Shown here: piece after piece, positions 1 through 12,557 of the stretch
Numbering within the stretch: position 1 is the first letter of the stretch
Layout: every line of letters starts with the position of its first letter
Origin: Sphaeramia orbicularis
Taxonomy: Eukaryota > Chordata > Actinopteri > Kurtiformes > Apogonidae
Direction: 5' to 3'
Assembly: GCF_902148855.1 (NCBI RefSeq)
Contig: NC_043964.1
Span: 3,071,891-3,135,890 of the forward strand
Length of the DNA stretch: 64,000 nt
Notes under the pieces: generated by a model
Database searches by the model: none
Told to the model about the DNA's origin: nothing
Seen by the model: the letters and a program-made list of their open reading frames with translations, nothing else
Position numbers and translations under genes: made by a program

Positions 1-94
1 TATCCACATTTTATTGTTACAGGATAGTTTGTAAATGGAAATATTTTCATAATTTAATGTTATTTTTTGCACTAAAACAAAGAAAGAAATTTGA

Positions 95-235
95 AGTTGT
101 TAATTCAAGATTTTTTGCTTAATTCAAGATTTTTTGCTAAATTTAAGACTTGGGTTTTTTTTACTTAATTGAAGATTTTTTTTGCTTAATTCAAGATTTT
201 TTCTTTAATTCAAGCTAATCTTTTTTTTTTTTTTG
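95..235. repeat. short AT-rich minisatellite
   Basis: About six imperfect units built on tgcttaattcaagatttttt run in tandem. No coding potential is visible. It lies downstream (3-prime) of nucb1. Confidence 0.75.
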
Positions 236-285
236 CTTGATTCAATTCAAGACTGTGGAATTTTTGACTTTGCAAAAACATCCCA

Positions 286-352
286 AGGGCCGGACTGGAC
301 CCTTTGCCGGGTCGCATTTGGCTCCCGGGCCGCATGTTTGACACCCCTGGTT
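286..352. mobile_element. hAT-type terminal fragment
   Basis: The stretch ends in gtttgacacccctgg preceded by a gggccgcat core. Reversed, it reads as the CAGGGGTGTCAAAC terminus of a common vertebrate hAT-type non-autonomous family. The same terminus closes the fuller copy at 14262-15002. Only this end is recognisable here. Confidence 0.6.
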
Positions 353-1400
353 TATGCACTATTTGGTATACAGCAAATTGGATATTTATCTCTATGTATT
401 TTTCATTTAATTACATAAAATGGTACAAATTATTATAATGAGGTGCTCAGAGCAGCAATAATTAATTGTTTTAGTTTTTTTTTTTTTTTTGTTTTGTTTT
501 CAAGGAAAATCCCAAAACTTTAACTAATTCTTTCTCAGATGTGCATGTGTGGTGCTATTCTCTCACATCTGAAATGAATATATTTAGAACTGACATCATT
601 CATTTATTTCTGAATCACTGCTGTTTTCACCACTGGACACAGCTGTAAATGCAAAGAATGGAGTTTGATGCTGAAATGACAGCATTTCTTCTACGTGGAA
701 GAGTTTGATTGTGAGGCTTATGAAGGCATGAAGTTATTATGGGATGTTATTTTCTTTGCTAAGGTGCCATTTGTTGATCCACGGTTCAGACTAAACTGTT
801 TGTTGGAATCCAAACAGATCTATTAGTTCAGCTACTGACAACACGAACTGTACAGAAAACAGGTGATTTGTGGTTTGAATGTGGCTGTTTTCAGTCTAAA
901 ACAGAGCTAAGCTAGCAGAGCTATAATGTAAACTATCAGCTGATGCAGCACACAAAGATTATAAAGCAGTGTTATTTTGAGTGACTGTTAAAATAAGCAT
1001 CTATGAGTTTTAGTTTGAAGAAGAGATCTTGATGATACCATAATTCAGGTGTGTAAATAATGAGTCTTATACTTTAATTAGTAATACAGTCTGTGGAAAC
1101 AGTGTTGATTTGTTGGTGGTTTTGATCCGAAGTGTGTTCTGGTAGGTGATTTCCCCTTTTATTGAAAGTTTAAAATATCAATACTACATAGAACCCCATT
1201 AGTATTTGATTAAGTTTTTATTTTTCCTTAGGCATGTGTGTATATTGACATGAATGTAAGAATGACAACAATACTGCTGATAAAAATAGAACCTCTCATA
1301 CATGCTTTTCATTTGAGAGATTTCCAAAGAAATGCAAAAGGTGGCACAAGAATGAAAACTTCTTTTAAAATAAAGATTTTTGAGGACATAAATACAGATA
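353..1400. other. no recognised feature (nucb1 3-prime flank)
   Basis: AT-rich single-copy-looking DNA. I see no exon, tandem repeat or terminal inverted repeat apart from a T run near 476-490. Confidence 0.5.
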
Positions 1401-1408
1401 TCACATAT

Positions 1409-1414
1409 TTTATT
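1409..1414 (-). promoter_or_regulatory. candidate nucb1 polyadenylation signal
   Basis: Minus-strand AATAAA lies about 220 nt past the nucb1 stop. It is the nearest canonical signal; another candidate lies near 1215. Usage is inferred, not shown. Confidence 0.45.
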
Positions 1415-1568
1415 TCAACACCTTGAATGTCAACTACAGCAATGAACACACAATACAATATGTCATGATAAAACGATAAAAGCCAGTCTGTCTGAATTTA
1501 TACATACAATTCACATAATTCAGTTAGCAGAACCCATCTGGATGTCTGTGACAGTGCAATCAAAGTTT

Positions 1569-1570
<2 letters not shown>

Positions 1571-1608
<38 letters not shown>
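1571..1608. repeat. (GT)n microsatellite
   Basis: Nearly pure GT dinucleotide run of about 37 bp, reading as (CA)n in the inferred nucb1 3-prime UTR. Confidence 0.95.
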
Positions 1609-1611
<3 letters not shown>

Positions 1612-1633
1612 AAGGCTGTCAGAGTGTGCTGTA

Positions 1634-4600
1634 TTAGGTGTGTATTGGCAGGTTCTGTGGAGGCTCTGCAGGCAGATTATTCTGGACCTCAGCTTCATGT
1701 TCAGCTGGTGCTTTAGCCTCTGAGAAACAAGAGGAATAACAGAAATAAAACACAAATCCATGACACACAACATACTGTATACTGATATCCTGTATGACAC
1801 CTCAGGTTGTTTACCTTTATCCTCCTGTTTCTGTGACTCTGGTTGGAACTGTAATTCTCCATTAGGACCAGCAGGAGGCTGACCGTCCACTACCGGCTGC
1901 TCCTTCTGTCTCTGAGACATCTCTAATACTGCCTGAAAACGTGCAAAGACTAAAGGCTTAGATCTCACAGATATCACCTGTAGTTAATGCAGACTGAAAA
2001 CTGTTTATTTCATAAGTCTCAGCATTAGGGATGGGAATCGAGAACCGGTTCTTTTTGAGAACCGGATCCCAGTAGCTCGATTCCTTGGAATCGTTTGCCT
2101 GCCTGCTTAATGATTCTGCTTATCGATTCCGCCTTGTTGCGCATGCGCGATGACATCATGCATACGTTGCATTGTTTTGGTCAGAATGTAGCCAACATGG
2201 TGTTGAGGCAGAAACGGTCCAAACAGACCACACCAGGTCTAAACAGACCACACCAGGTCCAAACAGACCACACCGGGTCCAAATAGACCACACCGGGTCC
2301 AAACAGACCACACCGGGTCCAAACAGACCACACCGGGTCCAAACAGACCACACCGGGTCCAAACAGACCACACCAGGTCCAAACAGACCACACCAGGTCT
2401 AAACAGACCACACCAGGTCCAAACAGACCACATCAGGTCTAAACAGACCACACCAGGTCCAAACAGACCACACCAGGTCCAAACAGACCACACCAGGTCT
2501 AAACAGACCACACCAGGTCCAAACAGACCACACCAGGTCCAAACAGACCACACCAGGTCCAAACAGACCACACCAGGTCTAAACAGACCACACCAGGTCC
2601 AAACAGACCACATCAGGTCTAAACAGACCACACCAGGTCCAAACAGACCACACCAGGTCCAAACAGACCACACCAGGTCTAAACAGACCACACCAGGTCC
2701 AAACAGACCACACCAGGTCCAAACAGACCACACCAGGTCCAAACAGACCACACCAGGTCTAAACAGACCACACCAGGTCCAAACAGACCACACCAGGTCT
2801 AAACAGACCACACCAGGTCCACTGGAACACTGTTAGAGCTTCCATTTGTTCTAAACTGTGGAATCCCTCCAATCTGCTCAAACATTTGTCCACATGTGAT
2901 TCATTTGACTCTCTACTTAGTGGAGCTTGTGAATCTAGTAGCAGAGGCCAGGCCAGGCCGTCATCTGGGCCCAGTTCTGGTTCGGGCAACAAACATTATA
3001 CCCCCTCCATGTAGTGGGAATGCAGCAATACAGGAATCAGTAAAGCGTCTTTAGTTTCACTTTCACTGTACTGTACCCCCCCACCAGGCCCGGCATCATC
3101 TGTTCTTATTATTTGTACATACTGTATATGTTCTATTTTCTGTGCAGATGGAAATATAAAAGACAGTTAATGCCAACACACCTGTCTGTACTCTTTTATT
3201 CCGTCACTCAATGAGAATCGAAAAGAGAATCGATAAGGAATCGGATCAATAAGCAAAATCGATAATGGAATCGGAATAGTTAAAGTCTTATCGATTCCCA
3301 TCCCTCCTCAGCATGTTTCCAAACATCCGTATTAGACATTTCGGTTAAGTCTGAGGTGATGTAGAGTGATAGACGGAGGGTGTTACCTGCTGATACTCCC
3401 TCCTCTGAGCCTCCAGGGCTTTTCCTCTCTCCTTCAGCAGCTCCTGCTCCTGACGCAGAGTCTCGGCTCTCCTCTTCAGCTCCTCCTCTTTATCCCGGAG
3501 CTCGGCCTCAAATCGCTGGAGCTCTTCTTCTGTGTACGCCGGCTTAGTGTCCAGAGTCTGGAGGGACAGTTTTTTATCAGGGCTGATACTGACACTAATG
3601 ATCAGGGAAACAACTAACTGATTTTTGAAACCAACATTCATTCATTTTACAAATCTTTTCATCATGTGGAGGGTCCTGGAGCCTATCAAAGCTCTGGTGA
3701 AGGTGGGTACACATCTGGAAGTATCACCAGTTCATTGCTGACATATAGTGACTAATAACCGTTCACTCTCACATTCACACCTACAGGCAATTTATATTAA
3801 CCAATAAACCTATGAGGTGTATGTCTGGACAGTGGGGGGAAGCTGGAGAACCCAGAGAGAACACACACCGACATGGGGAGGACATGCAAACTCCACACAG
3901 ACAGACCCACACCAGCTGATGCTAGATTTAAACCTTGTTGCTGTGAGGAGATAATGTAGCACTGTGTAAGCCAATATTATTTTCCTTGTCAATACATGGT
4001 GCCACTGTTTTACTTGCATTTCATGTCTCCTGGTTTTCATTGAGTTCTGTGCATCTGTTTAATCATTCCCTCACAGTAGTTGATCTTAGAAGTCTTCTGT
4101 GTTTTCTTAAAGTTCACTGCTAAATTAGCCTATAGCAAAGCCACTCGCTAATGCTAACTACCTAATTATATAGCACTTGCTACAACTGCACTTACATTAA
4201 AAATTTAAATCTTTGTGTCCAATCAAGGTTATAATAGTTTGGATTTTTCATTATAGTTTAGTTTTATTTAGTTTTGACTTTTTTCTCTAATTCAGTTAGT
4301 TTTAATTAGTTTTTGGAGCAAGTTGCTAGTTTTTATTAGTTTTGTTTTTTTTTTTTTAATGCTTAGTTTTAGATTAGTTCAAGTATTGGTTTTAGCTTCT
4401 TTTTTTTTCCATATCTTTTCTGTTCTTCACCGTCGTATTCATGTAAATCCCAGACAGGACTCTGGTGCTTTAGTCTCCATGTTTCCAACTCTAAACCAAG
4501 TGTCGGACCATGAAGTGTCATACGGTGCCGCTAGCTAAAACTGATGGAGTGAAATAAATCAATTTCATATCAATCCGACATTGACAAAAATGAAAATGAA

Positions 4601-7600
4601 GGGAATTTTATCCATAATTTTTTCCATTTTTGCTAGTTTTGTAAACACAATACAGTTTCAGTTAGTTACCGTTTTTTTTTCTTTTAATTATAGTTTTTAT
4701 TTATTTCAGTTAACAAAAATGTTTTTACAATTATAGCTTTCGTCATTACATTAGTTTTCGTTAACGATAATAACCTTGTATCCAATTTATGCAAAACTTG
4801 CGAAACGTCTTTTGAGTACAATTCTGTAATACTTCTGTGATATTTAGAATTAATTTTTACCATTAACGGGAGCACAAATATTAAATATTAGTGAAGAAAT
4901 AACACTTAATTTCTCATTTGAGTATTGATGAGCTCACCACTCATGACATGTTAATTCTGCTACATTCTTGAGGTGACAAAAACGATAAAGTTCATCCTGG
5001 CCAGGAGACTTCATACTTCATGAGAAACTCAAGTGCTGATGTAATGGGCGGCCCTCTGCTTTTCCACATTAACCACGCCCACTTTGAATTTCTGACCAGT
5101 CACATAATAGCTCTCGGACACCGCACGAGAAGGAGAACTCCAAAACTGGAGGTTATTTTGTTCTCACAGCCCTAGGAGCAAGTGAAATGTGTCTGTTCTT
5201 ATGGAGTATTCAGCAGGCTTTAGTCATCAGATAGACCTCTGAGCAGACGGAGAGAGGAGGCTTTATCAAAGACAAAGTAACACCTTCATAAATTAATTTA
5301 TTTTACTGAATTTAATAAAATAAAACCAATTGTAAGAATGCAGAATATCAGGTCTGATATTTGATCCACCCCAAGTATATTCAAATACAATGTCAGACAT
5401 GTCACATACTGCAAACAACACCTCCTCTCCTTTTAGATATGACACTGAGCAACAATATAACTGAACAGTTTTGCTTTTGCTCTAATTTTTAATGACTGGT
5501 TAAATTCAAGTATGTGAAACTGTGTCTATTTTCACATCAGACCTATTCCTCTCAAACTGTCACAAATGTGTTTAAATTTGTGTTACCAAGAAAATCTACT
5601 GTGCTGAGATATTGTGTCCACCTGCGTCCTATCAGGATGCCGACTGGACACCAGGGATGCAACGATATGAAAATTTCATATCACGGTTAATGTGACCAAA
5701 ATTATCACGTTATCATTATTATCACGGTATTGTTGAAATTGTGCTCAAAATGTTCAAAAAGTACTGATACACACACTGAAATAATTTAACAAAGTTGTAT
5801 TTTGAAGAAAAAAAACAACAAGAAAAAACAACTAAAATAACTGGCACCATGTACCTTCTGTTGCAGAAACATTCATGTATTAACTCTTAGTGATCTGAGC
5901 CTATTTTGTCTGTTTTTCAATACTTTTGATTTTTCCTTTACATACTATACACAGAAATGTTTACTATACCCATGTTTGGTATCTTTTTTTTTTTCAGAAC
6001 AACCTAATTTATATCATCTGTCTATCATTTTTTTCACTTTAACCTACTACATCAACATAAAAGGCCAGAAAACACAAAAAAATATATAAAATCCGATTTG
6101 AAAAATGTATATACTTTATTGCATAAATAACACACTGATGCTTAATGAACCTTTTCAAAGACTTTAAAAGTGAATATTGGTTCCAAATATTAGGTATAGG
6201 AAATTAAAATTGTAATAAATTAAAACTATATTCAAATATTTAACATAAGAACAGATCTCTACATTGGCGTTTTCTCTGGAAAAGTGCGGTAATCAAACAC
6301 GGTTATCATGATAATTAGAATTTAAATGGTAGTACTAACTGTTGGCAATTTTACCGTGCTTTATCGTTATACCGGTAATCGTTACATCCCTACTGGACAC
6401 CGTCATTATTGTACAGGTGTGTCTTAGATGTAGATGAAGCTTTTTCATCACAACACTTTCCTTTCCGCTGTTGGTGTTATCCAAACTGATCGCTGACTTA
6501 GTTAACAGTCTATTCATTGTTGTTCTGCTTTAATTCCACTTGTACCATGTCATAATTCATTCTAAACACCTCTTCATACCCAGACACATCTTCCAGCCCA
6601 CTGAACTTGCAAAAACAGGCTCGTTTTAGAGGAATGGAGCAGTTTGTGAAGCTGATATGCATATGACCTGTGTGCTTCTTCTACTGTGTAATGACATCAA
6701 AACTTTTGATTTACGTCAATAATTTCCTCACTGACAAACTGAGACATGGTCGTTGTAAAACTGTTACACAATGACATTACTCAGACTCTGCAGAATCTTG
6801 TGAAGAACCAGATCTGATTCATCAGTGTAATAAACATGGCCACACTATTGCCCGTCTCTTTTGGATCAATGCGACAATATTAACCATTCAACTTCCTCTC
6901 CACATTTTCCCATCTCATCCTAAGATCTGAACCGCAGACCGTCTGGCCGTCTCTGAGCTCCTTACCTCCCACTCTTTGGGGTTATTGAACTCCTTCTTCT
7001 CTGTGGATTTGAGGAACTCATCCAGGCTGACGAGCCGGTCTTTATTTGTATCCACCTTAAAACATGACACAAACAATAAGCAGTATCAGTTTATAAGTAC
7101 TGAACTAGGCTGAATGATGGAATGTGATAAAAGCACAGTCTTACTCACATTCTTCATGACATGTTCTCTCATCCTCAACCGTTCTTCCTCCATCTCCATC
7201 ATATCATCCTCCTCATTTTTCGGGTCATAGACTTTCTCCAGCTGAAGGCAAAAGAATAGATGTTGATTGCCAACACTGAGGCTGAGAATATGACTACTAT
7301 TAAGGTAAAACTTTAGAGGGTCTCCAGAAGCTAATAGTGAACACATAAAACAACTGCAGTTTCAAACTGATAATCAACCACTTTTATACATCGTCTTCTT
7401 TAGTAATCTTTTAGTTAGTTAGCTGATAAAATTACCTCCTTAGTGAAGAGAGCTTCTAATTCCTGTTCATCTAAAACTCCATCTTCATTTGTGTCTGAAA
7501 AGAACAGAGAAGAAATTTTATTAAGTGCAGTTTAAATAAAAAAAATTAAAAAAAGAGGAGGTAAATAGGAAATAAGTGTCACTCACCATGAAGTTTGAAG

Positions 7601-10600
7601 AAGGTTTTAGGGTTAAACTCCTGTGGATCCAGTCCATCTGTCTCCTCCCACACCTCCCGCAGCTGGGCTACACTACCCTGAGTGTTTCCAAGTGCAGAAA
7701 TAAAAAATAAGTAAGATTTAATTCTTCCCTCAGTTTCACACCACCGACATGGGCCTGTTTGTGCGTACCGGAGCGTTGACTTTAGGATGTTGGCGGTGTT
7801 TCTCCTTCAGCTCCTGCATTCTCTTCTCCTCCTTTTCCCTCTTCTCCTGGTCCAGGCCCTTCAGGTACTCCCGTCTCTCATGCTCTTTCAGCATCTCGTA
7901 ACGCTTGAACTCCTCGTGCCTCTCAGCATCATAGTTCTCCAGATCTTTGGTGGCCTACGCAGAGATTCAGAGAAATGGAAGAGAAATTCTTTGAAGGGTT
8001 TCATCAAATGAAGACATAGACACAACGCAGAGGAAATTAACCACAGAGGACAACAGGACACTGGTATTTGTTTATCACTGCAAGGCGTTACCGTGGAGAT
8101 TAGCAGCTCAAGGTCTTTGGCCTCAAAGGTGTTCTGATTGTGTGGATCCAGATGTTCAAACTGCTTCAGCAGAGAGGCATGGTCCATCTGCAGACCTGCA
8201 CAGCACATTGAGTACACCAATTACGACCTACATGGTAATTCATCTGTGGGTCTGAGATGTGAACGGATCAGAGAGAACTCTGATCTGCACTGATGTATTC
8301 CACAAATATATATTTTATTATGCTTGCACATGTACATATTATTAAATGCGTAGATGCTACATTCACTGCTTGATGCTAACCCTGCTAATCTGCACAAGAA
8401 TCATGTCCGTGCTTCATATGCTCCTTCCATCTGCTCTGCTTAGATTAATTATATGGATCCATGAACATGACCTGAATATGCACTTCTGTATGTTTTCACT
8501 CTGCGAATATACTGAGTACATATTTGTAGTGAACCACTGCAATTCCACACTGTATATGTCAAAGAAACTGTGGACTGTTTAACCCTTTCATGCATAGTGG
8601 TCTCTACAGTGGACAGTTACTCTACAGCTTTACTCTTGTATATTCATGGGTTTTGTTGTTTTAGTTCCATATCAACCAACACAGTGGACACTTATGCATC
8701 ATCTCATAAACTGCAATTCATACCACTATTGTAACTTTGCTGTTCTTGATTGATTCTTGAGTGGAAATCAATTGTTAATATTTATTTTTTGCATATTATC
8801 TCCATGAAGTGAGTAATAACTAGTATAAGAATATGTTAAAATGTGAGAAAACATCAGATTAGCAGCATTAAACATGGTTTCATTTCACTGTTTTCATATC
8901 ACTTTATGATATTGGGTTTTAAATACATGTTTCTTTGCTTCAAGAATAAAATTCATGGTGTAGCCAAGTGGACATTTTTGTAACTCCATGAAAAACAGGT
9001 TGATTTAAAACAAAATTCAATCACATTGTTTTTTTTTTCATGCCTAAAGAGGAATAAAAACACTCAGGAAAAAAAAATCTTGATTAAGGTTCTCATAATT
9101 CATGCATAAAAGGGTTAAAATGTAACTTTGCATGATTTCATGAATGGCAAAATGTAGTATTTTGTTTTCTATTCGGATGGATCAACCAAAATTAGTACAG
9201 ATTGATCTGTTTCCACAAATTATAGATTGTTCTATTTTTTTTTTAAAACCTGGATGAAATTTCAGGTTTACTGTTTATTAATAAGACTGTACCTTTTTGC
9301 ATCAGTAATTTTAGTTTGGATGTGACTATGTCAGTATTTATTATTTTATATAGCAAACAATACATAATGAAAAAAATCAAGTGAAAAGGCCTTTAACAGA
9401 GTTTGTCTTAAAAGTTTGCAATAAGACTTTAGTTTTATCAGCCACCATTCAGTTTATCTTCTTTATGTCCGGATTAATCATTAACAACAGGAACTTCCTG
9501 TTGAAATGAGGCAGAAGTGGCCCCTTCCTGTTCATGTGAACCACTTATACTATTACTTTACTGAACAAAAACTTCCACAAAACCAGGGAACATATTTTAA
9601 AGCTACTGTGATGCAGATTCCTCTACAGAGAGCAACATTTGTCTTTGAATTGGCAGAAAAACCTTAAAAGCCTCTTTTCAACACAATTACCTAATATTTC
9701 TGTTTTGTAAAAACAATTATAACACCATGAACACCAAAATCCAGTGACAGGAGTCTGCAGATCAATCATCACATACACAGTTATCTATAGATCATTTGTT
9801 GAAGACACTTTTTCAGCCGTTCATGCATGAATAATTTTTTTCATATTCTTTTTATCTTAAAAAAAAAAAAAATCAATGTTACAGATATCATCTGTAGGTG
9901 GACATAAGTGTTACCTCCTTTGTTTCTTAGTGAAACAGTTAAGCTATCTTGACTGTATACACAGTATATCAATGAAAACATTCCCTCTGCTCTGTGATGT
10001 ACAGGAGGTTACACCACTCACTCTGTGTGTTGGTGCTGTCCAGTTTGGCCTTTAGCAGCATCCTCAGACGAGACACCTCCTGCCGCTTCAGCTCATCCAG
10101 GCGCGTTCTGACATGATGGCTGACCAGATCCAGCTCCTTACTGAGACGACCATTCTGATGGAAAAGCAAAAAATTCAATTATGAGAAAATACAAAATGTC
10201 AGATGTTTACATCATCTCAAAAAAGTAAACAAGAAAGCTGTGAAAATAAAGACAGAGAGACAAGAGCAGCTGCTTGGATGCTAACCTTGATATCCTCTGT
10301 GTTCGCTGTCTGTAGCTTTTCTCTGAAGTGAGGGTCTGTCTCTAAAACCTCGATCACCTCCCTGAGGTATCTGTCGTAGTACAGGCCTGTGTCCTGTAAT
10401 TTACAACAGCTTTAATCTATGATGCAACTCTAACCTTTAAAGTATACATTAGATGATTTAATAAAAAAATGTATTAAACATCACTGAGACTTCTTCTTTT
10501 CCTTTACCATGTTCTCCTCTGGAACTTCTTCTTTTGGTTCTTGGTTGGCTCCATTGCGGTCAACAGGCACAGACCAGGCCACGGCACAGAGAGAAAGCAG

Positions 10601-10633
10601 CAGCAGCAGCAGCCAGGTAGGTGTCCCGTTCAT
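1634..10633 (-). CDS. nucb1: nucleobindin-1 (calnuc), 12 coding exons
   Basis: Ca2+- and Gα-binding protein of the Golgi and secretory pathway. Coding exons in transcript order: 10633-10508, 10393-10286, 10154-10022, 8195-8092, 7954-7769, 7677-7587, 7494-7436, 7241-7149, 7055-6966, 3557-3387, 1932-1815, 1719-1634. All junctions are GT-AG and in frame, giving 454 aa against about 461 in human. The start MNGTPTW is followed by a Leu-rich signal peptide (to about residue 20). The conserved segment with [20 protein letters not shown] follows. EF-hand loop 1 is D250[11 protein letters not shown] and loop 2 is D302[11 protein letters not shown]. Loop 2 overlaps the Gα-binding stretch [10 protein letters not shown] Glu/Leu-rich coiled coil covers about residues 331-387. 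NUCB2 is the alternative; FEAKDLELL, the linker [13 protein letters not shown] and the coiled-coil exon ending favour NUCB1, and no nesfatin-like features were noted. Introns 9 and 10 and intron 3 hold transposons. Confidence 0.96.
2026..3306. mobile_element. non-autonomous hAT element carrying a minisatellite
   Basis: Ends are inverted: AGGGATGGGAATCGA at the left, and the right end reads AGGGATGGGAATCGA when reversed. The flanks CTCAGCAT (2018-2025) and CTCAGCAT (3307-3314) form a perfect 8-bp target duplication, which defines hAT-type insertion. No transposase is visible. It lies in nucb1 intron 10. Confidence 0.9.
2221..2820. repeat. 20-bp minisatellite, 30 units, with 180-bp higher-order repeat
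   Basis: Thirty head-to-tail 20-mers of the form aaacagaccacaccaggtcc, with variants cgggtcc, caggtct and catcaggtct. Block 2401-2580 (nine units) is repeated exactly as 2581-2760. The array lies wholly inside the hAT element. Its 20-bp period leaves several frames open on both strands; these are not genes. Confidence 0.97.
3660..3975 (-). repeat. common teleost interspersed repeat (L2-like LINE or related, tentative)
   Basis: Contains the widespread fish repeat signature cagtggggggaagctgg, then acatgcaaactccacacag. A related short piece lies at 36160-36265. Class assignment is from memory of fish repeats and is not certain. Confidence 0.55.
4224..4778. mobile_element. non-autonomous hAT element (CAAGGTTAT family), copy 1
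   Basis: Starts CAAGGTTATAATAG and ends GATAATAACCTTG, inverted. Flanks TGTCCAAT (4216-4223) and TATCCAAT (4779-4786) match 7 of 8. The internal sequence is T-rich with many tagttttag-like steps. The same family recurs at 20480-21621. It lies in nucb1 intron 9. Confidence 0.85.
4787..5643. other. intronic sequence, nothing recognised
   Basis: Nucb1 intron 9 sequence between two hAT insertions. No exon-like or repeat structure noticed. Confidence 0.5.
5652..6392. mobile_element. non-autonomous hAT element
   Basis: Left end CAGGGATGCAACGAT and right end, reversed, TAGGGATGTAACGATTACC. The 8-bp flanks CTGGACAC (5644-5651 and 6393-6400) are identical. No transposase frame. Nucb1 intron 9. Confidence 0.9.
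8583..9114. mobile_element. piggyBac-like non-autonomous element (CCCTTTCATGCA), copy 1
   Basis: Bounded by TTAA on both sides (8579-8582 and 9115-9118). Starts CCCTTTCATGCATAGTGG and ends CATGCATAAAAGGG, inverted. TTAA duplication is typical of piggyBac. A second copy sits at 45276-46210. Located in nucb1 intron 3. Confidence 0.85.
9119..10021. other. intronic sequence, nothing recognised
   Basis: Remainder of nucb1 intron 3. AT-rich, with one A run near 9860; no repeat ends or exon signals noticed. Confidence 0.5.
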
Positions 10634-10714
10634 CCTCCTTCAGTGTAGAAGAGAATGTTTACTGAGTGTTGATGTGGTATGGCTGTGTTTGTGGAGCAGT
10701 GATCACATTTTGTA

Positions 10715-10747
10715 TTCTGAATTTCCCCTAGGGGATTAATAAAGTAA

Positions 10748-10824
<77 letters not shown>
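10715..10824. repeat. LINE-type 3-prime tail with (TCTA)n
   Basis: The sequence gaatttcccctaggggatta, then ataaagtaaa, runs into about 18 TCTA units. This joined arrangement is a recurrent 3-prime end of teleost non-LTR retroelements. A reversed relative, (TAGA)n with ttattaatcccaaggg, lies at 35186-35300. Confidence 0.7.
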
Positions 10825-11138
10825 GTCTTGATAAAACCTCAGCTGAATGATTAGCGGATTGTCAAGACTATTCCCAACCCATACACTTATTCACCAGAGG
10901 TTTTATGTTCTTTATTGTTATTTTTCTCTACACCATTCTTCACAAAACCAACCACATTTGATTTTAACATATTTCATCAGTAAAGACAGATTAAACCTGT
11001 GAGTAGCAGTCTTATCCACACACGATCATTGAAAACAGGTTACAAATTAAAAGGGGATCAGTGTCTTCGAGCTTTAACCCTACTCAAGACCTTAATATCC
11101 TCCTTTCTACATCAGAAATGTAATATATCTATTCTGTA
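10825..11138. other. nucb1 5-prime intron, nothing recognised
   Basis: Sequence between the translated first exon and the candidate 5-prime UTR exon. No feature apparent. Confidence 0.45.
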
Positions 11139-11145
11139 AAAAAAA

Positions 11146-11219
<74 letters not shown>
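11139..11219. repeat. poly(A) followed by (AT)n
   Basis: About 24 A residues are followed by about 27 AT dinucleotides. Confidence 0.9.
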
Positions 11220-12195
11220 TATATAATTACAGCATCACCATGTCAGCATCATCCAGTGATAAAAGTTCAGTGAGGCAATGCTTAAGAAAACAGTGTTTTG
11301 TGTGTCAACCCCATCAGACTTTTGTCAAGAGCTTAAGGTGGAGACAGCAGCGGCCACTTCCAAATTCTAAATGCAGGAATAATCCTACTTAAGGTTTTGC
11401 TCCAGAACAGCCACGTACAACACAGTGTTTCCTGATTTTCTTGACATTAGCTTAGCTTATTCTTGATGAACACATGTACTCTTCAGTTTACACATGATCA
11501 TAATATTATCATGTTTCTGTTAAGTTACCACTTTTGTCACCTCGACCAAAAACATACCCAGGCAGATAGCAAACATATGCTTTCAATTAATATAAATGTG
11601 TCATTTTACATTTAGTTAACTATGACCAGGTGTTCGTCAAGTATAAAAAGATCTCAGGGATTCTTAAAAGCAGTCTGAAATGATTCATGGTAAATGTGTC
11701 TTTATTTGTCAGTAAAAAGCAACTGTCGGATCGGACTCTTGGACTAGTCTTAAGTGGAAAACAAGAGAAATATGGTGTTTTCCAGGTAGAACTGAGCATG
11801 ATGCATTACTATCCAGTGTTATATTAGCTGCAGTGCTAACTAGCATAAGAAAGGAAAACACGACAAACTGTTTTCAAATTTAACACAGATACGTTGTTAC
11901 ATGTGAATTCCTTCACGACCAAACAGCCTTCTGTGACTGGAATCTAATGTGCCAGTTAACCTATGTTCTGAAGTCTGATTGTATGTCCTTACCAACGTCC
12001 TGTTAGTGTTACCTTAAGATCAAACGCAGGTTCGTGTCTATTTCTGTCGCCGCAGGCTGTAGAAACATCTAGCACAGGTCTGTTCTTCTACAGTCTGTCT
12101 ACGATGTTCCAGTCAATCATCACTTAAAGTCCGCCGATAATAACCATATTAAACGTGTTTTAGCTTAAAATAGCTTTAAGTAGGTGGTTTCTTAC
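11220..12195. other. nucb1 5-prime intron, nothing recognised
   Basis: Probably intron between the untranslated exon at about 12196-12240 and the ATG exon. Unique-looking, no repeat ends seen. Confidence 0.45.
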
Positions 12196-12240
12196 CACAG
12201 GTAAGGTGGTTGTTTGATCCAATGCCCCCCTGACACGATC
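12196..12240 (-). other. nucb1: candidate nucb1 5-prime untranslated exon
   Basis: On the minus strand a strong donor, CTGTG|GTAAGA, ends at 12196 in the place where a noncoding first exon would be expected. The 5-prime boundary is a guess. The ATG exon upstream of 10633 has a plausible acceptor (actgaag|gagg), consistent with splicing from here. Confidence 0.45.
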
Positions 12241-12261
12241 TGCATTTGCGTCGGATAAAAA

Positions 12262-12269
12262 TGACGTCA
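12262..12269. promoter_or_regulatory. palindromic CRE/ATF site TGACGTCA
   Basis: A perfect CRE octamer lies about 65 bp upstream of the candidate nucb1 first-exon donor. Established knowledge: mammalian NUCB1 is linked to the ATF6 branch of ER stress. Binding here is inferred. Confidence 0.5.
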
Positions 12270-12407
12270 TGAGATTGACTACCGTGCTGCGTTCAGGTAC
12301 CGTCGGAAATCACTCATTTGCTGGTACAGCTGTTGCTCATTGTTCTGTTGGCTGGGTTTCCTGTATTATAGTTTGTTTGTTTTTTAATTTCTAAAGAATT
12401 ACCCACT

Positions 12408-12435
12408 CCAAAAAAACAAACAAACAAAAAAAAAC

Positions 12436-12466
<31 letters not shown>

Positions 12467-12470
12467 AGGG
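12408..12470. repeat. (CAAAA)n-like A-rich low-complexity tract
   Basis: Runs of caaacaaac and caaaacaaaac make a simple A-rich tract. Confidence 0.85.
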
Positions 12471-12557
12471 AGGCAAGGGGTATTGTTTTTGGTTCGGTTT
12501 GGTGGTTAGCAGCAAAACTATTGGTTCAATTCAAACCAGATAAGGGTTTATAGATTA

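Noticed and set aside
2239-2811. 190-aa open frame rich in [19 protein letters not shown]
   Set aside because: It is the 20-bp minisatellite read on the minus strand; 20 bp times 3 gives a 20-residue period with no stops. Other frames there are equally open.
2221-2820. CRISPR-like regular repeat
   Set aside because: Units are contiguous without unique spacers, in a vertebrate intron.
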